Assembly: GCF_902491285.1 (NCBI RefSeq)
Contig: NZ_CABUHK010000120.1
Location: forward strand, 1 to 10,949
DNA: 10,949 nt
Direction of reading: 5' to 3'
Source of the DNA: an uncultured Bacteroides sp.
Lineage (GTDB): Bacteria > Bacteroidota > Bacteroidia > Bacteroidales > Bacteroidaceae
The translations under genes and the position numbers were made by a program. A model generated the notes under the pieces. The model was not told where the DNA came from, made no database searches, and worked only from the letters and a program-made list of their open reading frames with translations. Below are positions 1-6,859 of the stretch, one piece after another (position 1 is the first letter of the stretch; each line of letters begins with the position of its first letter).

Positions 1-1402
1 CATATTGACCTTGAGCGATGTACAGGTTACCCATAGATTCGCCAAGTTCTTTAGTTCCGGCAGCTTTACCGAATGATGCTTCTGCAGCAGCTTTGTCACC
101 CTTCATCAAAGCGATCAAACCTAAGTTCATGTTAACCTCAGGAGTAGCGTTTACGCTGGCAGCTTTCTTGAAGTAAGATTCTGCTTTGTCATAGTTACCA
201 GCCTGATAAGCCAATTTACCCAAGTTGTTGTAAGCACGGTAATCGTTCGGGAACTGTTTTGTAGCCTGAGCATAGATAGCTTCCTGTTTTGCAGGATCGT
301 TAGTCAATGTAGCAGCATACAGCAACTCTTCGATGTTCAGTTCTGAAGGATTAGAAGAAGCCAGTTTAGAGATTTCTTCATCAGACTTACCGATGATTTC
401 GTAGTTCAAAGTCAAACGAGAACGACGCAACTGAGGAAGAATTTCGTCAGCCAAAGTCTTGTAAACAGAAGAAATGTTTTTGATTTCCTGTTCTCTCTGT
501 GCAGGATCCTGGTACATTGACAATACGCGGAGAATCAGCTCTTTGTCTTGGATGTTTGATTTAGAAACCAGTTCTTGGAAACCTTCCCAGTCCTGTGCAG
601 TGTATTTAGCGTCGATCGGAGCTTCGATTTTTGCTTTCTTCAGGTCTTTGCTCAACATCTTGGTTGTGTTGCCTTCACGGTTTTCAGCAAGAGTTGTATT
701 CAAGCTTACACCACCGTCAGGAGAAGCGTATGCAGATACTTCGATGTTGCTGATTTTCTTGTTGGCAGCTTCGTTTACGTTAGCAACTTCTTTGTTGAAT
801 TCTTTAGCAGTCTTTAATTCGCTTGAACGGATGTTAGCCTGTTGGATCAAGAACATGATGTTAGCATCGTGCTTTTCTTTGATGATACGTTGGAAAGCGT
901 CTTCGCCCAATGCAGGGTTAGCGTTGCCTAATGTATTGTTCACCAATTCAGAAGTAGAGATTACACCATCAGCTACTTTCACAGCAGGGATAGTAACCAC
1001 TTTCTTGCCGATAGTAGCTTTGAATTCGAGGTACAATTCAGACTTTGCCATTTCCGGAACATAGTCGAAAGACGTTTTCATAGTGTAGCTGCCACCCATT
1101 TTGTAAGAGATAGACTGGTCGTTACCTTCTACTTTTTCACCTTGGAAAGTAGCTGGCTGACCTTTAGCTTCGCCGCCGTTCCATCTCAAAACCGGAGTAA
1201 CTTCTACAACAGCTTTCTTGTTGAAATACTTTTCAGGGAATTTACCATTGATGGTAGCAGGAACTTTACCACCTACTGCTTCCAGCACTTGTGGAGTAAC
1301 AGTGAAGTAATCAGCTGACAGTGGACCCATTTTTTTGCTGCAAGAAGAGAATAATGCAACAATCATTGCCATGAGTAAAGGCAAGTACAACTTCTTAGTC
1401 AT
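1..1402 (-). CDS. TPR-containing lipoprotein with OmpA-like core (5' part, continues past left edge)
   Basis: An open frame of 467 codons runs leftward from the ATG at 1402 to the window edge without a stop; the C-terminus is missing. Residues 1-21 form a lipoprotein signal (basic MTKK start, hydrophobic core, FSSC lipobox with Cys21). The residues after the Cys are SKKMG, which lack the acidic surface-export signal of Bacteroides lipoproteins, so I infer an anchor facing the periplasm. Residues 30-150 look beta-rich. Residues 219-252 carry AYASPDGG, Asn235 and Arg242, resembling the OmpA C-terminal (peptidoglycan-associated) motif in its Bacteroidetes form; the usual Asp of the TD pair is Ser here. 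A canonical TPR (NNLGKLAYQAGNYDKAESYF) covers about 386-420 and a second follows. Codons are strongly biased to AAC, TAC, TTC, GGT, CGT and GCT, unlike xerD next door, suggesting high expression. A scaffold or envelope-assembly role is plausible, but the exact function is unknown. Confidence 0.88.
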   Translation of the reverse strand, partial: MTKKLYLPLLMAMIVALFSSCSKKMGPLSADYFTVTPQVLEAVGGKVPATINGKFPEKYFNKKAVVEVTPVLRWNGGEAKGQPATFQGEKVEGNDQSISYKMGGSYTMKTSFDYVPEMAKSELYLEFKATIGKKVVTIPAVKVADGVISTSELVNNTLGNANPALGEDAFQRIIKEKHDANIMFLIQQANIRSSELKTAKEFNKEVANVNEAANKKISNIEVSAYASPDGGVSLNTTLAENREGNTTKMLSKDLKKAKIEAPIDAKYTAQDWEGFQELVSKSNIQDKELILRVLSMYQDPAQREQEIKNISSVYKTLADEILPQLRRSRLTLNYEIIGKSDEEISKLASSNPSELNIEELLYAATLTNDPAKQEAIYAQATKQFPNDYRAYNNLGKLAYQAGNYDKAESYFKKAASVNATPEVNMNLGLIALMKGDKAAAEASFGKAAGTKELGESMGNLYIAQGQY

Positions 1403-1482
1403 TTTAGGTATAAATTAAATGTTTGTAATTGAAATTTCGCCTATTCGCTAACCTCTTTCTGTTCAGCACGGAAAAAGTAACG

Positions 1483-1490
1483 CAAAGATA
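1483..1490 (-). promoter_or_regulatory. Bacteroides-type -7 box for the TPR lipoprotein gene
   Basis: Read on the minus strand this is TATCTTTG, an exact match to the Bacteroidetes primary-sigma -7 consensus TAnnTTTG, about 80 bases before the start codon. No clear -33 TTG is visible, only an AT-rich stretch. A 7-bp inverted repeat (ATATTAA, 3-nt spacer, TTAATAT; 1488-1504) overlaps its upstream edge. The promoter lies between the xerD stop and the lipoprotein start, so the lipoprotein can be expressed independently of xerD. Confidence 0.7.
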
Positions 1491-1538
1491 TTAATTCTTA
1501 ATATAAATATATAGATAGGGGGGCGATTTTATCATAAT

Positions 1539-2498
1539 TTAATGAAATAACGACTCTTTTTCTTTCCGATACTTGATATTTCGGGGATGATGCTCGATAA
1601 TCTCGCTGCGAAGCATATTACGGTCGATGTGCGTATATATTTCGGTCGTTGCAATGGACTCATGCCCAAGCATGCATTGGATGGCGCGTAAATTGGCACC
1701 ACCTTCCAGTAAATGAGTGGCAAAGGAGTGGCGGAAAGTGTGCGGACTGATGTTTTTGGTAATACCTGCCTTTTGTGCTAATTCTTTTATCATGTGGAAA
1801 ATCATGATTCGTGAAAGTCCCTTGCCTCTTCGCTGACTGACGAAAACAAAATCTTCGTGTCCTTTTTTGACTTCTATCTGGTTACGGTCTGTAATGTAAA
1901 GTTTTATTTCATTGATGGCTCGTGGAGAGATGGGGACAAGACGTTGTTTGCTCCCCTTTCCTTCTACTTTAATGAAGCCTTCGTCGAAGTAAAGGTCGGA
2001 TAATTTGAGGTTGACAAGTTCCGAAACGCGGAGTCCGCAACTGTATAGTGTTTCCAGAATAGCTCTGTTTCGTTGTCCTTCGGCCTTGCTACGGTCAACG
2101 GCGGAGATGATCCGGTCGATTTCTTCTACTGTCAGTACTTCAGGGAGTTTAAATCCTAACTTGGGACCTTCCAATAACTCGCTGGGATCTGCTTCCAGAT
2201 ACTCTGCCATGATGAGGAAGCGGAAGAATGATTTGATCCCTGATAAGATGCGGGCTTGTGAACGCGGATGTATACCGATGTCATGCAATCCGGCAGCAAA
2301 ACGCTGGAGGTCAGCGAGGCATACTTCTAGAATGTCTATCTCTTCCAGTGTGAGAAAACTCAGCAGTTTGTCCAGATCCGTGAGATAGGCATCCAGTGTG
2401 TTGGGGGATAAGGACTTTTCCAGTTTGAGATACTGCTGGTACTTTCTGATTATCACGTCCCGTTGTTCCTTCTTCTTCTTTTTTTCGTTGATTTCCAT
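1539..2498 (-). CDS. xerD: Site-specific tyrosine recombinase XerD
   Basis: This 319-residue protein is a tyrosine recombinase that, with XerC, should resolve chromosome dimers at the terminus (dif) site. The N-terminal SAM-like core-binding domain spans about residues 12-105 (KYQQYLKLEKSLSPNTLDAY) and the catalytic domain about 118-295. All six catalytic residues are visible: Arg157 (GLRVSE), Lys181 (GKGSKQR), His253 and Arg256 (PHTFRHSFATHL), His279 (LGHES) and nucleophile Tyr288 (IYTHID). Their spacing equals that of E. coli XerD (R148, K172, H244, R247, H270, Y279) with a constant offset of nine, which favours XerD over a phage or transposon integrase. The offset reflects a lysine-rich N-terminus (MEINEKKKKKEQ). 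The start is the ATG at 2498; no other ATG lies near the conserved N-terminus. It is transcribed away from aroQ. A role as XerC paralogue cannot be fully excluded. Confidence 0.93.
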   Translation of the reverse strand: MEINEKKKKKEQRDVIIRKYQQYLKLEKSLSPNTLDAYLTDLDKLLSFLTLEEIDILEVCLADLQRFAAGLHDIGIHPRSQARILSGIKSFFRFLIMAEYLEADPSELLEGPKLGFKLPEVLTVEEIDRIISAVDRSKAEGQRNRAILETLYSCGLRVSELVNLKLSDLYFDEGFIKVEGKGSKQRLVPISPRAINEIKLYITDRNQIEVKKGHEDFVFVSQRRGKGLSRIMIFHMIKELAQKAGITKNISPHTFRHSFATHLLEGGANLRAIQCMLGHESIATTEIYTHIDRNMLRSEIIEHHPRNIKYRKEKESLFH

Positions 2499-2516
2499 TT
2501 CTTTTTTCTACCTTTG
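2488..2516 (+). promoter_or_regulatory. Promoter for the aroQ-pyk operon
   Basis: TACCTTTG at 2509-2516 matches the Bacteroidetes -7 consensus TAnnTTTG exactly, and TTG at 2488-2490 sits 18 bases upstream as a -33 element. Transcription should start near 2521-2525, giving a leader of about 45-50 nt before the aroQ ATG. The -33 element lies inside the first codons of the divergent xerD gene. Confidence 0.7.
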
Positions 2517-2542
2517 CACCTTGAAATAATGTTCTTTGGATA

Positions 2543-2550
2543 CAAAGGTA
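2543..2550 (-). promoter_or_regulatory. Probable -7 box for xerD
   Basis: Plus-strand CAAAGGTA reads TACCTTTG on the minus strand, an exact TAnnTTTG match 44 bases before the xerD start codon. No -33 TTG is seen at the expected distance, so it may be weaker than the aroQ promoter. It faces the aroQ promoter, and the predicted start sites would make the two RNAs overlap by roughly 10-15 nt at their 5' ends. Confidence 0.5.
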
Positions 2551-2570
2551 TAAAAAAACAGGATTGCGCG

Positions 2571-2993
2571 ATGAAGATACAAATTATTAATGGCCCGAAT
2601 ATTAATCTGTTGGGTAAGCGTGAACCTTCCATTTACGGAAGCGTTACATTTGAAGATTATCTGGCTGAACTTCGCAAAAGATACGCTGACGTGGAGATCG
2701 ACTATTTTCAATCGAACATTGAGGGTGAAATGATAGACTGTATTCAGCAGACAGGATTTGATGTGGATGGCATTATCCTGAATGCGGGTGCGTATACACA
2801 TACTTCTATTGCTTTGCAGGATGCTATTCGCTCGGTGAAAGCTCCGGTGATTGAGGTGCATATTTCTAATGTGCATAGCCGGGAGGCTTTCCGACATGTG
2901 TCTATGATTGCTTGTGCTTGCAAGGGAGTGATTTGTGGCTTCGGGCTGAACTCGTATCGTTTAGCTCTGGAAGCGTTGCTGGAGAATAAATAA
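2571..2993 (+). CDS. aroQ: Type II 3-dehydroquinate dehydratase
   Basis: A 140-residue cytoplasmic enzyme of the shikimate pathway, converting 3-dehydroquinate to 3-dehydroshikimate on the way to aromatic amino acids. Type II enzymes are usually 140-150 residues and dodecameric, and this length fits. The signature is complete: NGPNINLLGKREPSIYG at 7-23 supplies Arg17 and Tyr22 of the active-site lid and catalytic Tyr; LNAGAYTHTS holds Asn71 and His77; EVHISN holds His97, with Arg104 and Arg108 after it. The frame is open upstream to 2463, but that extension overlaps xerD and the promoter and encodes only Phe/Leu-rich residues, so I chose the ATG at 2571, where the conserved protein begins. 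It is the first gene of a run with pyk 31 bp downstream. Confidence 0.96.
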   Translation: MKIQIINGPNINLLGKREPSIYGSVTFEDYLAELRKRYADVEIDYFQSNIEGEMIDCIQQTGFDVDGIILNAGAYTHTSIALQDAIRSVKAPVIEVHISNVHSREAFRHVSMIACACKGVICGFGLNSYRLALEALLENK

Positions 2994-3024
2994 GGTATAA
3001 TATATATAAATAGGTAGAAAGACT

Positions 3025-4482
3025 ATGTTATTGAAACAGACTAAAATTGTGGCTTCCATCTCGGATAGACGTTGCGATGTGGATTTTATAAAACAGTTGT
3101 TTGAAGCTGGAATGAATGTGGTGCGCATGAATACTGCACATGCGAGCCGTGAGGGTTTTGAGGCTTTGATTGCAAATGTGCGGACTGTATCCAATCGTAT
3201 TGCGATTCTGATGGATACAAAAGGTCCGGAGGTTCGTACGACAGCTAATGCTGAGCCGATTCCATATAAAATAGGTGAGAAGGTGAAGGTTGTTGGCAAT
3301 CCCGAGCTTGAAACCACTCGTGAGTGTATTGCCGTTTCATATCCTAATTTTGTGCATGACTTGAATATTGGTGGTACAATTTTGATTGATGACGGTGATT
3401 TGGAACTGGAAGTTATTGATAAGACGGCTGATTATCTGCTTTGTGAAGTGAAGAATGAAGCTACTTTGGGAAGCCGCAAGAGCGTGAATGTGCCGGGTGT
3501 CCGTATCAATCTTCCTTCTTTGACTGAGAAGGACCGTAACAATATTCTTTATGCCATTGAGAAGGATATCGATTTTATCGCTCACTCGTTTGTGCGTAAT
3601 CGTCAGGATGTACTTGATATTCGTGAGATTTTGGATGCTCATGGCAGTGATATCAGGATTATCGCTAAGATTGAAAATCAGGAAGGGGTAGACAACATTG
3701 ATGAAATTCTTGAAGTGGCTGACGGCGTTATGGTTGCCCGTGGTGACTTGGGTATCGAAGTGCCGCAGGAACGTATTCCGGGGATTCAGCGTATATTAAT
3801 CCGCAAGTGTATTCTGGCAAAAAAACCGGTGATTGTTGCTACTCAGATGCTTCATACGATGATAAACAATCCTCGTCCGACTCGTGCGGAGGTTACTGAT
3901 ATTGCTAATGCCATTTATTATCGTACGGATGCTTTGATGTTGAGTGGTGAGACTGCTTACGGTAAGTATCCGGTAGATGCCGTGAAAACGATGACGAAAA
4001 TCGCAGCCCAGGCTGAGAAGGATAAACTGGAAGAAAACGATATACGTATTCCACTGGATGAGAATAGCAATGATGTAACTGCGTTTCTTGCTAAGCAGGC
4101 TGTGAAAGCTACGTCTAAGTTGAAGATACGTGCTATCATTACCGACAGTTATAGTGGGCGTACTGCCCGTAACCTGGCCGCTTTCCGTGGAAAGTATCCG
4201 GTGTTGGCTATCTGCTATAAGGAAAAAACAATGCGTCATCTTGCTCTTTCTTACGGAGTGGAAGCTATCTATATGCCGGAATTGTCAAACGGACAGGAAT
4301 ATTACTTTGCGGCATTGCGCCGTTTGTTGAAAGAAGGCCGTTTGCAACCAACTGATATGGTAGGATATTTGAGTAGTGGCAAAGCGGGTACGAAAACATC
4401 GTTCCTCGAAATCAATGTAGTAGAGGATGCATTGAAACATGCGGAAGAAACCGTATTGCCTAATAATAACCGTTATTTGTAA
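3025..4482 (+). CDS. pyk: Pyruvate kinase
   Basis: A 485-residue glycolytic enzyme transferring phosphate from phosphoenolpyruvate to ADP to give pyruvate and ATP. The TIM-barrel A domain begins with KQTKIVASIS. Substrate-site elements include Arg34 and Asn36 (VVRMNTAH) and DTKGPEVRT at 64-72, followed by the inserted beta-barrel B domain, about 73-165. The catalytic core is IIAKIENQEG (Lys215, metal ligand Glu217), VARGDLGIEVP (Asp241) and the PRPTRAEVTD / LMLSGETAYGKYP segments (284-316). The C-terminal allosteric domain covers about 350-478. The usual RxNxSHG motif reads RMNTAHA here, with Ala in place of Ser. Length is normal and there is no extra C-terminal PEP-utilizer domain. The ATG at 3025 gives the standard N-terminus. 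It sits in the aroQ transcription unit; I see no separate TAnnTTTG box in the 31-bp gap. Confidence 0.96.
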   Translation: MLLKQTKIVASISDRRCDVDFIKQLFEAGMNVVRMNTAHASREGFEALIANVRTVSNRIAILMDTKGPEVRTTANAEPIPYKIGEKVKVVGNPELETTRECIAVSYPNFVHDLNIGGTILIDDGDLELEVIDKTADYLLCEVKNEATLGSRKSVNVPGVRINLPSLTEKDRNNILYAIEKDIDFIAHSFVRNRQDVLDIREILDAHGSDIRIIAKIENQEGVDNIDEILEVADGVMVARGDLGIEVPQERIPGIQRILIRKCILAKKPVIVATQMLHTMINNPRPTRAEVTDIANAIYYRTDALMLSGETAYGKYPVDAVKTMTKIAAQAEKDKLEENDIRIPLDENSNDVTAFLAKQAVKATSKLKIRAIITDSYSGRTARNLAAFRGKYPVLAICYKEKTMRHLALSYGVEAIYMPELSNGQEYYFAALRRLLKEGRLQPTDMVGYLSSGKAGTKTSFLEINVVEDALKHAEETVLPNNNRYL

Positions 4483-4494
4483 AAGCCAAGCTTC

Positions 4495-5133
4495 ATGCAA
4501 GAGACTGAATCTATTGATGAATATATTTTGCAACATATTGATCCCGAAAGTGACTATTTGAAGTCACTTTATCGGGATACGCATGTAAAGTTGCTCCGTC
4601 CCCGTATGGCTTCCGGGCATTTGCAGGGCCGGATGTTAAAAATGTTTGTGGAGATGATTCGGCCTCGTCAGGTGTTGGAAATCGGAACGTACAGCGGATA
4701 TTCCGCTCTTTGTCTGGCAGAAGGGTTGTCGGAAGACGGTATGTTGCATACGTTCGAGATAAATGATGAGCAAGAGGACTTTACCCGTCCATGGCTGGAG
4801 AAATCACCGTATGCTGATAGGATTAAATTTTATATTGGCGATGCTCTGGAACTTGTTCCGAATTTAGGTGTAACCTTTGATATGGCTTTTATTGACGGTG
4901 ATAAACGTAAATATATTGAATATTACGAAATGACGCTGGCGTATCTTTCTGAGGGTGGATATATCATTGCTGATAATACACTGTGGGATGGTCATGTGTT
5001 GGAGCAGCCTCGTAGTACCGATGCCCAGACAATAGGAATAAAGGCTTTCAATGATCTTGTTGCGGAAGATAAACGAGTAGAGAAAGTGATATTGCCCTTG
5101 CGTGATGGGTTAACAATTATAAGAAAAAAATAA
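4495..5133 (+). CDS. Class I SAM-dependent O-methyltransferase (COMT/YrrM-like)
   Basis: A 212-residue cytoplasmic methyltransferase of the Methyltransf_3 family (catechol O-methyltransferase / CCoAOMT fold). SAM-binding motif I is VLEIGTYSGYSAL at 60-72, with an acidic residue after strand 2 (FEIN, Glu88). The divalent metal site typical of the family is present: Asp134 (FIDGDKRKY) plus Asp160 and Asn161 (DNTLWDG). The N-terminal helices (ILQHIDPESDYLKSLYRDTH) match the family's substrate-side cap. Substrate cannot be read from sequence. Family members include small-molecule catechol methylases and B. subtilis TrmR (YrrM), which methylates 5-hydroxyuridine at the tRNA wobble position; the rbfA neighbour makes a translation role plausible, which is inference. 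Gaps to pyk and rbfA are both 12 bp, so co-transcription is very likely. Confidence 0.9.
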   Translation: MQETESIDEYILQHIDPESDYLKSLYRDTHVKLLRPRMASGHLQGRMLKMFVEMIRPRQVLEIGTYSGYSALCLAEGLSEDGMLHTFEINDEQEDFTRPWLEKSPYADRIKFYIGDALELVPNLGVTFDMAFIDGDKRKYIEYYEMTLAYLSEGGYIIADNTLWDGHVLEQPRSTDAQTIGIKAFNDLVAEDKRVEKVILPLRDGLTIIRKK

Positions 5134-5138
5134 AGGAG
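5132..5138 (+). promoter_or_regulatory. Shine-Dalgarno-like site before rbfA
   Basis: AAAGGAG lies 7 bases before the rbfA ATG and overlaps the methyltransferase stop codon. Strong Shine-Dalgarno motifs are uncommon in Bacteroides, and the other starts in this window lack one, so rbfA may be translated more efficiently or independently within the operon. Confidence 0.55.
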
Positions 5139-5145
5139 TAGATTT

Positions 5146-5478
5146 ATGGAAACAACAAGACAGAATAAGATCTCTCGCCTGTTGCAAAAAGAACTAAGTG
5201 AGATATTCCTGCTTCAGACAAAAGCAATGCCGGGCATGTTGGTGTCTGTCAGTACAGTTCGTATCAGTCCTGATATGAGTATTGCCCGTGTTTATCTCAG
5301 CGTTTTTCCGTCTGAGAAAGCAGAAGAAATGGTGAAGAATATCAATGGTAACATGAAGTCCATTCGCTATGAACTAGGCACTCGGGTACGTCATCAATTG
5401 CGTATAATTCCCGAACTGAAGTTCTTTGTGGATGACTCTTTGGATTATATCGAGAAGATTGATTCATTGCTGAAGTGA
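5146..5478 (+). CDS. rbfA: Ribosome-binding factor A
   Basis: A 110-residue single-domain KH-fold protein that binds the 30S subunit and supports late 16S rRNA maturation, notably 5'-end processing and cold adaptation. Family hallmarks are present in order: an N-terminal helix (RQNKISRLLQKELSEIF), the strand with VRISPDMSIARVYLSVF at 38-54, then RYELGTRVRHQL at 74-85, and the C-terminal PELKFFVDDSLDYIEKIDSLL at 89-109. Length is typical of the short Bacteroidetes form without the disordered C-terminal tail of E. coli RbfA. The ATG at 5146 follows a good AAAGGAG. It sits between the methyltransferase (12 bp) and the LolC/E-like permease (17 bp), so it is probably part of the aroQ transcript. 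Confidence 0.95.
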   Translation: METTRQNKISRLLQKELSEIFLLQTKAMPGMLVSVSTVRISPDMSIARVYLSVFPSEKAEEMVKNINGNMKSIRYELGTRVRHQLRIIPELKFFVDDSLDYIEKIDSLLK

Positions 5479-5495
5479 AATAACTCATAGTAGAG

Positions 5496-6722
5496 GTGAA
5501 TTTTCCCTTCTATATAGCCCGGCGTTATCTTTTTTCAAAAAAGAAGCATAATGCTATTAATATCATATCCGGCATCTCTGTGTGCGGAGTGGCTCTTGCT
5601 ACGCTTGCGCTGGTTTGCACTCTTTCCGTATTTAATGGTTTTCAGGATATGGTGGCTAGTTTCTTTACTGCATTCGATCCGCAACTGAAAATCACTGTCC
5701 GTGAAGGGAAAGTCTTTGATGGGCAGGACGGGCGGATTCGTGAAGTCTGTGCGCTTCCTGAAATTGATGTCTTTACGGAAACACTTGAAGAGAATGCGAT
5801 GGTGCAGTATAAAGACCGTCAGGCTATGGTTGTATTGAAGGGGGTAGAGGATAACTTTGAAGAACTGACTGCCATTGATAGTATTCTTTATGGTGCCGGC
5901 GAATTTCTGCTTCATGATTCGATTGTAAATTATGGAGTGATGGGAGTGGAATTAGTATCGACTTTAGGTACAGGTTTACAATTTGTCGATCCTCTCCAGG
6001 TTTATCTTCCCAAACGGAATGCTAAAGTAAACATGGCAAACCCCGGTGCTTCTTTTAATCGTGATTATCTTTATTCTCCCGGTGTCGTATTTGTAGTAAA
6101 CCAGCAGGAGTATGATGGGAAGTATATTCTGACCTCTCTTGCTTTCCTTCGTCAATTGCTGGACTATACAACGGAAGTATCTGCTATAGAACTGAAACTA
6201 AAGCCTGATACGAATGTTTCATCCGTACAATCTAAAATAGAAAAAATGCTCGGTAGTGATTTTGTAGTTCAGAACCGCTATCAGCAACAAGCTGATGTTT
6301 TCCGTATTATGGAGATAGAGAAACTTATTTCCTATTTATTTCTGACCTTTATCTTAATGATTGCCTGTTTCAATGTAATCGGTTCTCTTTCCATGTTGAT
6401 TTTGGATAAGAAAGATGATGTTGTGACTTTACGTAGTCTTGGAGCTGACGACAAACTTATTTCCCGTATCTTTCTATTTGAAGGTCGGCTGATTTCTCTT
6501 TTTGGTGCTGTCGCCGGCATTGTTTTAGGACTGATCCTTTGTTTTATCCAGCAGAAGTTTGGGATAATTTCGCTTGGTGGAGGTGGTGGGACTTTTGTAG
6601 TGGACGCCTATCCAGTTAGTGTTCATGCTTGGGATGTAGTGCTTGTCTTTGTAACAGTTTTAGCTGTAGGCTTCCTTTCCGTATGGTATCCGGTACGCTA
6701 TTTAAGTAAGCGACTCTTGTAA
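5496..6722 (+). CDS. ABC transporter permease, LolC/LolE-like (FtsX/MacB superfamily)
   Basis: A 408-residue inner-membrane protein. The N-terminus FYIARRYLFSKK followed by ISGISVCGVALATLALV and SVFNGFQ closely follows E. coli LolC/LolE, which extract lipoproteins for delivery to the outer membrane together with the ATPase LolD. Four membrane segments are predicted at about 22-47, 277-303, 330-352 and 380-402, with a large periplasmic domain (48-275) between the first two, the standard LolCE topology. The cytoplasmic loop VVTLRSLGADDKLISRIFLFEG (310-330) is the ATPase-coupling region of the FtsX domain. The start is a GTG at 5496: the frame is closed 15 bases upstream by TAA, and the first ATG comes after TM1. 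A GGGGG run at 361-365 is a small oddity. No LolD is present here. A MacB-like export role is possible but less likely given the N-terminus. Confidence 0.87.
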   Translation: MNFPFYIARRYLFSKKKHNAINIISGISVCGVALATLALVCTLSVFNGFQDMVASFFTAFDPQLKITVREGKVFDGQDGRIREVCALPEIDVFTETLEENAMVQYKDRQAMVVLKGVEDNFEELTAIDSILYGAGEFLLHDSIVNYGVMGVELVSTLGTGLQFVDPLQVYLPKRNAKVNMANPGASFNRDYLYSPGVVFVVNQQEYDGKYILTSLAFLRQLLDYTTEVSAIELKLKPDTNVSSVQSKIEKMLGSDFVVQNRYQQQADVFRIMEIEKLISYLFLTFILMIACFNVIGSLSMLILDKKDDVVTLRSLGADDKLISRIFLFEGRLISLFGAVAGIVLGLILCFIQQKFGIISLGGGGGTFVVDAYPVSVHAWDVVLVFVTVLAVGFLSVWYPVRYLSKRLL

Positions 6723-6740
6723 TCGAGTATTGTAGTATTT

Positions 6741-6774
6741 ATTGTAGAAACTTTTCTATAATTGATATTTTTTT
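6741..6774 (+). terminator. Rho-independent terminator-like hairpin after the permease gene
   Basis: ATTGTAGAAA at 6741-6750 pairs with TTTCTATAAT at 6753-6762 (10 bp, one G-U) across a very tight 2-nt turn that would open in practice, and is followed by a T-rich stretch (ATATTTTTTTATT). The stem is AT-rich and therefore weak, but its place 18 bases after the stop fits the end of the aroQ-to-permease transcript. Confidence 0.5.
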
Positions 6775-6810
6775 ATTCGGTGTTTATTTTTATATTTCCT
6801 AATATACTAC

Positions 6811-6818
6811 TATATTTG
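6811..6818 (+). promoter_or_regulatory. Candidate -7 box for the ECF sigma gene
   Basis: TATATTTG matches TAnnTTTG exactly and lies 41 bases before the GTG start. The -33 region (about 6783-6791) is T-rich but has no clear TTG. It follows the preceding terminator-like hairpin, consistent with the sigma gene having its own housekeeping promoter. Confidence 0.45.
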
Positions 6819-6859
6819 ACCCAATTTTGTTAATTAGAAATAATCTGTAAAACACTTCC

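Noticed and set aside
474..1064. A 196-codon plus-strand open frame
   Set aside because: It lies wholly antisense to the minus-strand lipoprotein frame, which has a signal peptide, lipobox, TPRs and biased codons. The plus-strand protein shows no family motifs.
2480..2490. A AAA AAG slippery heptamer in xerD codons 4-6 as a programmed frameshift or phase-variable tract
   Set aside because: It lies at the very N-terminus, where a frameshift would give only a short useless peptide. It simply encodes the lysine stretch.
1539..2498. Tyrosine recombinase as the integrase of a mobile element
   Set aside because: Catalytic residue spacing equals E. coli XerD throughout, the neighbours are housekeeping genes, and no attachment site, tRNA or element cargo is nearby.
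2463..2570. Upstream extension of aroQ by 36 codons
   Set aside because: It would overlap the xerD start and the aroQ promoter and would place a Phe/Leu-rich tail before the conserved N-terminus. The ATG at 2571 gives the standard length.
3796..4239. A 147-codon minus-strand open frame within pyk
   Set aside because: It is antisense to the catalytic core of pyruvate kinase and has no promoter or recognisable motif.
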